From RGIG5612 sp045604025 (GTDB lineage: Bacteria; Bacillota; Clostridia; Lachnospirales; Lachnospiraceae), in the NCBI GenBank assembly GCA_045604025.1, contig JAZUNG010000187.1:1-10943 (forward strand): a stretch of 10,943 nucleotides of DNA. Direction: 5' to 3'. The notes below the pieces were generated by a model. The model saw nothing but the letters and a program-made list of their open reading frames with translations. It was not told the origin of the DNA and searched no databases. The position numbers and the translations under genes are program-made. Each line of letters begins with the position of its first letter. Positions within the stretch are counted from its first letter, which is position 1. Shown here one piece after another: positions 6,155-10,943 of this stretch.

Positions 6155-9118
6155 ATGAGTATAAATACATCAAAATATGAATTGGTTTTCGAAAGAGAAG
6201 TAGCGGATCTGAGCTCTACCGCGTTCCTTCTGAAGCATAAGAAGTCCGGAGCCAGGGTTTTCATCCTGTCAAATGATGACGACAACAAGTGTTTCTATAT
6301 CGGGTTCAGGACTCCTCCGGCCGACAGTACGGGAGTTGCCCATATCATGGAGCATTCTGTATTGTGTGGTTCTGAAAAGTTCCCTCTCAAGGATCCATTT
6401 GTTGAACTGGCAAAGGGTTCTCTGAACACCTTCCTGAATGCCATGACATATCCAGACAAGACTGTGTATCCGGTTGCAAGCTGCAATGACAAGGATTTCA
6501 GAAATCTTATGGATGTTTATATGGATGCGGTTTTCCATCCGAATATCTACATACATCCGGAGATATTGAAGCAGGAGGGTTGGAATTACCATATCGAATC
6601 TCCTGATGAACCGATCACATATAATGGCGTTGTATACAATGAAATGAAAGGAGCTTTCTCATCACCAGACGACGTGCTGATGAGATCGATCTTCAATTCG
6701 CTTTTTCCTGATACTGCCTATGGAGTGGAATCCGGAGGCGACCCGGAATGCATTCCTGATCTGACATATGATGATTTTCTGGATTTCCACAGGAGATATT
6801 ATCATCCTTCGAACAGCTATATCTATCTGTACGGCGATATGGATATTGAAGAGCAACTGGAATGGATGGACAGCGCATATCTGTCAGCATACGAAAGAAT
6901 CGAGACAGATTCTGAGATCGCACTGCAAAGAGCGTTTTCAGAGACTCATAATATTGAAGGACAGTATCCCGTAACCGATGATGAGAGTGAGGAAGACAAT
7001 ACATATCTTTCCTACAATATGGTCTGCGGAAGTATAATGGATATCAAGAAGGTATATGCCATGCAGATGCTGGTATATGCGCTGATCGATACCCAGGGCG
7101 CTCCTATCAGACAGAGACTCCTGGATGAGGGCATTGGAAAGGATATCCTCTCTAGCTTCGATGACGGAGTGCTGCAGCCTTATCTGTCGATCATTTCCAA
7201 GAACGCAAATGCTTCACAGAGGGATGCGTTCCTGAATGTGATCAGAGAAGAGATGGAGAGGGCTGCCACAGAGGGACTGAACAGAAAGTCACTGATCGCC
7301 AGTCTGAATTCACTGAAGTTCAAATACAGAGAAGCAGATTTTGGAGGATTCCCGAAGGGACTCGTATATGGTCTGTCAGCCCTGAACAGCTGGCTGTATG
7401 ATGAGAAACAGCCGCTTCTTCATATTGAACTGGGCAGCGTATTTGACGAGCTGGAAAAGGAACTGGATACAGATTATTATGAGAATATCATCAGAGAGCT
7501 TCTGCTGGGCAATGAGCATTCTTCTGTAGTTGTTCTGGAGCCTGAAAAAGGCCTTACAGCAGCTGCAGAGGCACGTACAGCACAGAAACTGGCTGATTTC
7601 AAAGCATCTCTTAATGAAGAACAGATCAGCGATCTGATAGAACAGACCAGGCATCTGGCTGAGTATCAGGAGGAGCCTTCCACGAAGGAAGAACTGGAGA
7701 CTATCCCGCTTCTGACCAGAGAAGATATGAAAAGAGAACCCAGAACTGTCTCCAATATCGAAGACAGTATTTGCGGTATTCCTTTTATCAGACACGAATA
7801 TGCTACCAACGGTATTGCATATATCAGCCTGATGTTTGATGACAATGGTCTGCCTAAGGAGCTGATCCCATATGCGGGACTGCTCAAGTCGATCATATCC
7901 TTTGTAAATACTGAGAAATATTCATATTCGGAACTGAATAATGAAATAAACATCTATACAGGCGGATTCGGATTCGACACCGGTGTGTATTACTGGCAGC
8001 CTGACAATAAGAGATTTTCACTGCTTTCCGACCTGTCGGTCAGAGTTATGTATGAGAATATCGATAAGGCATTTGATCTGATCGAAGAGGTGTTGTTTAC
8101 CGGTAAATATGAAGATCCCAAAAGGCTTTATGAGATCATTGCAGAACTGAAGAGCCGTCTGCAGATGAGCCTGATGTCAGCAGGACATGTGGCTGCTTCA
8201 CTGAGGGCAGCATCCTATTATTCTGAAAACAGTGCTCTGAAAGAACAGATCAACGGAATTGAATTTTACAAGTTCGTTGAGAGGCTGGAGAAGAACTATG
8301 AACAGGAAAAAGATACACTGATCAGCAACATAAAAGCTATCCTGGCAGATATCATTGATCCTTCAAAACTGCTTATCAGCTGTACAGCTGACGGTGATGG
8401 TTTTGAACTGGTCAGAGCAAGATGCGAGATATTTGCTGAGAGACTGGCAAAACGGCAGTCTGAGCCGAAAGAGGAGCAGGCAGACTTCAGAGACAGACGC
8501 TTTGATTTCTATGGTAAGGGCTTTGTTCTCGGTCAGTTAAATGAAGCATTTAAGACATCCGGTACGGTAAATTATGTGGCCAGAGCCGGGCGGTTTATTG
8601 ATGATATAAATGATCTCAGTGGCGCATTTAATGTATTCCAGACCGTTATGAGATTTGAATATCTCTGGTTCAATATACGTGTTCAGGGAGGCGCATATGG
8701 CTGTATGTGCGGAAGCAGAATGGACGGAGGCATGCATTTTGTCACATACAGAGATCCGCATATCAGAAGAAGCAATGATATATTTGAGGGAGTCCCAGAA
8801 TACCTTGAAAGCTTTGACTGTGACGAACGTGAGATGACAAAGTATGTTATTGGTACCATGAGCGGAGCCGATACACCTATGACCCCTGCCCAGAGAGGAA
8901 CGCGGGATCTGAACGCATATCTACAGGGAGAGAGTCAGGAACTGAAAGTCAGGATCAGAAATGAGATCATTGACTGCTCTTCACAGGATATCAGAGCTCT
9001 GGCACCTATGATAAAAAGGATGCTTGAGGGTCAGAATATATGCGTACTGGGATGTGAGTCAAAGATCGCTGAGGATGTATCTTTGTTTAAGAATGTCAGG
9101 AATCTATTTGAAAACTGA
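6155..9118 (+). CDS. M16C family zinc metallopeptidase (PreP/insulinase-like)
   Basis: This 987-aa protein has the length of presequence-protease-type M16C enzymes. The inverted zinc motif HXXEH appears as HIMEH, with ligands H63 and H67 and catalytic E66. The third ligand is E163 in YNEMKGAFSSPDD, a PreP-family block. SVLCGSEKFPLKDPFVEL and TFLNAMTYPDKTVYPVAS are further family hallmarks. The second half is the usual catalytically inactive M16 repeat. Near its end, residues encoded around 8670-8700 read IRVQGGAYG, which holds the conserved Arg and Tyr that contact substrate. Such enzymes form a closed two-halved chamber that degrades unstructured peptides. No signal peptide is visible, so it is probably a cytoplasmic peptide scavenger. 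The real substrate is unknown. It is followed after 15 nt by era and is probably co-transcribed with it. Confidence 0.93.
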   Translation: MSINTSKYELVFEREVADLSSTAFLLKHKKSGARVFILSNDDDNKCFYIGFRTPPADSTGVAHIMEHSVLCGSEKFPLKDPFVELAKGSLNTFLNAMTYPDKTVYPVASCNDKDFRNLMDVYMDAVFHPNIYIHPEILKQEGWNYHIESPDEPITYNGVVYNEMKGAFSSPDDVLMRSIFNSLFPDTAYGVESGGDPECIPDLTYDDFLDFHRRYYHPSNSYIYLYGDMDIEEQLEWMDSAYLSAYERIETDSEIALQRAFSETHNIEGQYPVTDDESEEDNTYLSYNMVCGSIMDIKKVYAMQMLVYALIDTQGAPIRQRLLDEGIGKDILSSFDDGVLQPYLSIISKNANASQRDAFLNVIREEMERAATEGLNRKSLIASLNSLKFKYREADFGGFPKGLVYGLSALNSWLYDEKQPLLHIELGSVFDELEKELDTDYYENIIRELLLGNEHSSVVVLEPEKGLTAAAEARTAQKLADFKASLNEEQISDLIEQTRHLAEYQEEPSTKEELETIPLLTREDMKREPRTVSNIEDSICGIPFIRHEYATNGIAYISLMFDDNGLPKELIPYAGLLKSIISFVNTEKYSYSELNNEINIYTGGFGFDTGVYYWQPDNKRFSLLSDLSVRVMYENIDKAFDLIEEVLFTGKYEDPKRLYEIIAELKSRLQMSLMSAGHVAASLRAASYYSENSALKEQINGIEFYKFVERLEKNYEQEKDTLISNIKAILADIIDPSKLLISCTADGDGFELVRARCEIFAERLAKRQSEPKEEQADFRDRRFDFYGKGFVLGQLNEAFKTSGTVNYVARAGRFIDDINDLSGAFNVFQTVMRFEYLWFNIRVQGGAYGCMCGSRMDGGMHFVTYRDPHIRRSNDIFEGVPEYLESFDCDEREMTKYVIGTMSGADTPMTPAQRGTRDLNAYLQGESQELKVRIRNEIIDCSSQDIRALAPMIKRMLEGQNICVLGCESKIAEDVSLFKNVRNLFEN

Positions 9119-9122
9119 TCCT

Positions 9123-9128
9123 AAGGAG
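9123..9128 (+). promoter_or_regulatory. Ribosome binding site of era
   Basis: AAGGAG is 5 nt before the ATG at 9134. It overlaps an in-frame GTG at 9128, which therefore is not a plausible start. Confidence 0.8.
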
Positions 9129-9133
9129 TGTAT

Positions 9134-10057
9134 ATGACAGAACAGTTCAGATCGGGATATGTTGCTATCATAGGCAGACCGAATGTCGGTAAATCAACTT
9201 TGATGAACCGTATCATCGGTGAGAAGATAGCGATCACTTCCAACAAACCACAGACCACCAGGAATAGGATCCAGACAGTCTATACCGATGACAGAGGTCA
9301 GATCATCTTTCTGGACACCCCAGGCATTAATAAAGCTAAAAATAAACTGGGAGAGTATATGCTGACTGCCAGCCTCAGCACTCTTAAGGATGCTGATGTG
9401 ATCATGTGGCTGGTCGAACCTACTGACTATATAGGGCGCGGAGAGCAGTTTATACTGGACGAGATAAAGAAATATGATCTTCCGGTAATACTGGTCATGA
9501 ACAAGGTTGACAGTGTGGAACGCAGCAGTATTCTGGGGTTCATCGATACTTACAGAAAGATTTATGATTTTGCAGAGATAGTTCCGATCTCTGCAAGAGA
9601 AGATATCAACGTAGACGTGCTGATGGAGCAGATATTCAAATATCTTCCGGAAGGTCCTATGTATTTTGATGAGGACACGCTGACTGACCAACCTGTCAAG
9701 CAGATAGTTGCAGAGACGATCAGGGAGAAAGCACTGTACTCATTGGATAATGAAGTGCCTCATGGTATCGCGGTAGTCGTAGACAGTTTCAAGGAGCGCG
9801 AAAGGGCAGACGGTACATTTATAACAGATATAGAAGCAACTATCATCTGTGAAAAGGACTCTCATAAGGGCATCATCATCGGGAAAAAGGGCGAGATGCT
9901 CAAGAAGATCGGTACCAGCGCGCGGATCGATATAGAAAAGTTGCTCGAAATGAAAGTCAATCTGAAGCTCTGGGTCAAGATAAAGAAAGAGTGGCGCGAT
10001 TCAGACACTCAGCTGCGGAACTTCGGTTACGATGCCCGGAACATTGACTTAAGCTAG
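9134..10057 (+). CDS. era: GTPase Era, 16S rRNA-binding ribosome assembly factor
   Basis: The protein has 307 aa, typical for Era. The GTPase domain shows G1 GRPNVGKST (14-22), the Era-type switch I segment NKPQTTRNRI with G2 Thr, G3 DTPG (61-64), G4 NKVD (123-126) and G5 SAR (153-155). The C-terminal KH domain contains the GXXG loop IIGKKG (248-253), which binds the 3' end of 16S rRNA. Era supports 30S maturation and couples it to cell growth. It is cytoplasmic and associates with the membrane in some species. It follows the M16C gene closely, and recO lies downstream, the common Firmicutes order. The stop is 11 nt before a long hairpin. No domain is missing. Confidence 0.97.
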   Translation: MTEQFRSGYVAIIGRPNVGKSTLMNRIIGEKIAITSNKPQTTRNRIQTVYTDDRGQIIFLDTPGINKAKNKLGEYMLTASLSTLKDADVIMWLVEPTDYIGRGEQFILDEIKKYDLPVILVMNKVDSVERSSILGFIDTYRKIYDFAEIVPISAREDINVDVLMEQIFKYLPEGPMYFDEDTLTDQPVKQIVAETIREKALYSLDNEVPHGIAVVVDSFKERERADGTFITDIEATIICEKDSHKGIIIGKKGEMLKKIGTSARIDIEKLLEMKVNLKLWVKIKKEWRDSDTQLRNFGYDARNIDLS

Positions 10058-10068
10058 TACATTTATTG

Positions 10069-10145
10069 TAGCACGTGGGATAAAAATATTTTTCCTCGGC
10101 TCATAATCAATAATCGCCTGCCGAAAATTTTTTTCCCACGTGCTA
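10069..10145. repeat. 77-nt long hairpin with conserved tip, between era and recO
   Basis: TAGCACGTGGGA (10069-10080) pairs perfectly with 10134-10145. An AT-rich inner stem follows, with left-arm AAAA..ATTTTT pairing to AAAATTTTTT on the right and a small bulge. The tip at 10093-10121 carries the loop TCATAATCAATAATC. The arms share no sequence with those of the ftsY-M16C hairpin, but the tip is almost the same. It starts 11 nt after the era stop and ends 19 nt before recO. The T-run lies inside the stem, not after it, so a classical terminator is unlikely. It fills the intergenic gap almost completely. Confidence 0.9.
10093..10121 (+). other. Conserved hairpin tip, copy B
   Basis: TCCTCGGC, the loop TCATAATCAATAATC (10101-10115) and GCCTGC. 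Relative to copy A it has one loop substitution (T for A at 10111) and one inserted G plus one inserted C at facing positions (10098/10099 and 10117/10118). Together the insertions add a G-C pair without disturbing the C/U, U-G, C/C pattern below. Confidence 0.85.
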
Positions 10146-10164
10146 AAAAACATCTACGATCATC

Positions 10165-10833
10165 ATGCCAAATATATCAGTATCCGGAATTGTATTAAGT
10201 TCCATGCCGTTATCTGAATATGACAGGAGACTGGAGATCCTGACCGGGGAGTTCGGTAGGATCTCAGTATTTGCGCGCGGAGCCAGAAAGCCTTCCTCAG
10301 ATCTGGTAGCATGTTCCAGAGTATTTGCCTGCGGAAGGTTTGAACTGTTTCAGGGTAAGACTTCATATACTCTCAAAAGTGCGAAGATATCCAACTACTA
10401 TACCGGATTGTCAAAGGACCTGGATCTGACATATTATGGGTTCTATTTTCTGGAAGTATGCAGGTATTTCTCAAGAGAGAATGTAGAAGCATTTGATATG
10501 CTGAGACTTCTGACACTCAGCCTGAAAGCACTGGAAAGCGATACATTCAACAATCGTCTGGTCAGATCCATATTTGAATTGAAAATGCTGGATCTCAATG
10601 GTATATGTCCGGCTGCGGACCGTATCATTGATCCTGACAGCAGGTATTCTACAGGGAAGGAAATGAGCCAGTCAGCAGCATATACTGTCAGATATGTACT
10701 GGCTTCACCTATAGAGAAACTGTTTACTTTTAAATTGTCCGATGAGGTTTTAAATGAATTTGCGGAAGTGACAGATCATCTGATGAGTGTATCAGTTGAC
10801 AGGAAATTCCGTTCGCTTGAAAACCTGCCATGA
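10165..10833 (+). CDS. recO: DNA repair protein RecO
   Basis: The product is 222 aa, slightly shorter than the usual 240-260. The N-terminal OB-fold begins in the family manner (SGIVLSSMPLSEYDRRLEILTGEFGRISVFARGARK), which supports the ATG at 10165. The helical C-terminal part includes YGFYFLEVCRYF, RLVRSIFELKMLDLNG and the terminal DRKFRSLENL. RecO acts with RecR in the RecF pathway, loading RecA on SSB-coated single-stranded DNA. The four-cysteine zinc motif found in many Firmicutes RecO proteins after the LNG segment is missing: only C148 remains in that area. The position after era supports the call. No Shine-Dalgarno sequence precedes the start, where the bases are ACATCTACGATCATC. No strong terminator follows. 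Confidence 0.92.
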   Translation: MPNISVSGIVLSSMPLSEYDRRLEILTGEFGRISVFARGARKPSSDLVACSRVFACGRFELFQGKTSYTLKSAKISNYYTGLSKDLDLTYYGFYFLEVCRYFSRENVEAFDMLRLLTLSLKALESDTFNNRLVRSIFELKMLDLNGICPAADRIIDPDSRYSTGKEMSQSAAYTVRYVLASPIEKLFTFKLSDEVLNEFAEVTDHLMSVSVDRKFRSLENLP

Positions 10834-10906
10834 GGCTTTATGCCAATCTAAAATTTTCCCTAGTTCGAATCCAAAAAATACCCACCCTATTCCAAAGGTA
10901 ATATCC

Positions 10907-10934
10907 TTGTTACATATACTGTAAATGTTATAAT
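10907..10934 (+). promoter_or_regulatory. Sigma-A-type promoter for a gene beyond the right edge
   Basis: TTGTTA at 10907-10912 and a perfect TATAAT at 10929-10934 are 16 bp apart in an AT-rich context. Transcription would begin near 10941. It implies a separate unit downstream of recO. The rest of the recO-flanking sequence, 10834-10906, shows only a weak GGC-TTTAT-GCC hairpin and nothing else I can name. Confidence 0.7.
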
Positions 10935-10943
10935 TTTAGTGGA

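Noticed and set aside
9194..9691. 165-codon open frame on the minus strand inside era
   Set aside because: It is antisense to the intact GTPase domain of era and has no family resemblance.
10069..10145. Reading the era-recO hairpin as an intrinsic terminator
   Set aside because: The T-run is inside the stem and the right arm is followed by A-rich sequence, so the usual stem-then-T-tract layout is missing on the + strand.
6033..10145. CRISPR array or transposon with terminal repeats spanning the two similar hairpins
   Set aside because: There are only two copies 4 kb apart, there are no spacers, and the genes between them are ordinary chromosomal genes (M16C peptidase, era) with no transposase.
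10858..10876. tRNA T-arm-like text AGTTCGAATCC after recO
   Set aside because: The flanking bases do not form the T-stem, and no acceptor, D or anticodon arms can be drawn nearby. It is probably chance.

Overview
The window looks like a housekeeping segment from a Gram-positive anaerobe of the class Clostridia, most likely close to Lachnospiraceae. This is inferred from moderate G+C, strong AAGGAGG-type ribosome binding sites at several genes, and the gene pairs rplS-rbgA and era-recO. No species call is possible from sequence alone. All convincing genes lie on the + strand.

Layout: (1) 2-631, the 3' end of lepA (elongation factor 4). (2) 632-792, a gene-free gap holding a long inverted repeat with a REP-like GGGGAC/GTCCCC hairpin inside it. 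(3) 793-3382, hemW (radical-SAM heme chaperone), closely followed by a cytoplasmic GH13 glycosidase. (4) 3383-3934, a self-contained rplS unit: promoter, probable L19-type leader, ribosomal protein L19 and an intrinsic terminator. (5) 3979-6023, rbgA (50S assembly GTPase) and ftsY (SRP receptor), nearly abutting. (6) 6024-6154, a 108-nt long hairpin. (7) 6155-10057, a PreP-like M16C metallopeptidase followed by era. (8) 10058-10164, a second long hairpin. (9) 10165-10833, recO. (10) 10834-10943, a clear sigma-A-type promoter for a gene beyond the right edge.

Most genes serve translation and protein targeting: LepA on the ribosome, L19 in the 50S subunit, RbgA in late 50S maturation, Era in 30S/16S maturation, and FtsY in co-translational membrane targeting. 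HemW, the glycosidase, the peptidase and RecO add cofactor, carbohydrate, peptide and DNA-repair roles.

The main unexplained signal is in the gaps. The ftsY-M16C and era-recO hairpins have unrelated outer arms but share an almost identical apical core: a 15-nt loop TCATAATCAAWAATC, flanking TCCTCG and TGC, the same pattern of mismatches, and one added G-C pair in one copy that preserves the fold. This suggests a dispersed structured RNA or single-stranded-DNA element under selection for its tip and for being a hairpin, not for its arm sequence. I do not recognise it as a named family. A third long hairpin, after lepA, has a different tip. Separately, hemW, rbgA and recO have no visible Shine-Dalgarno sequence, while the other complete genes do.
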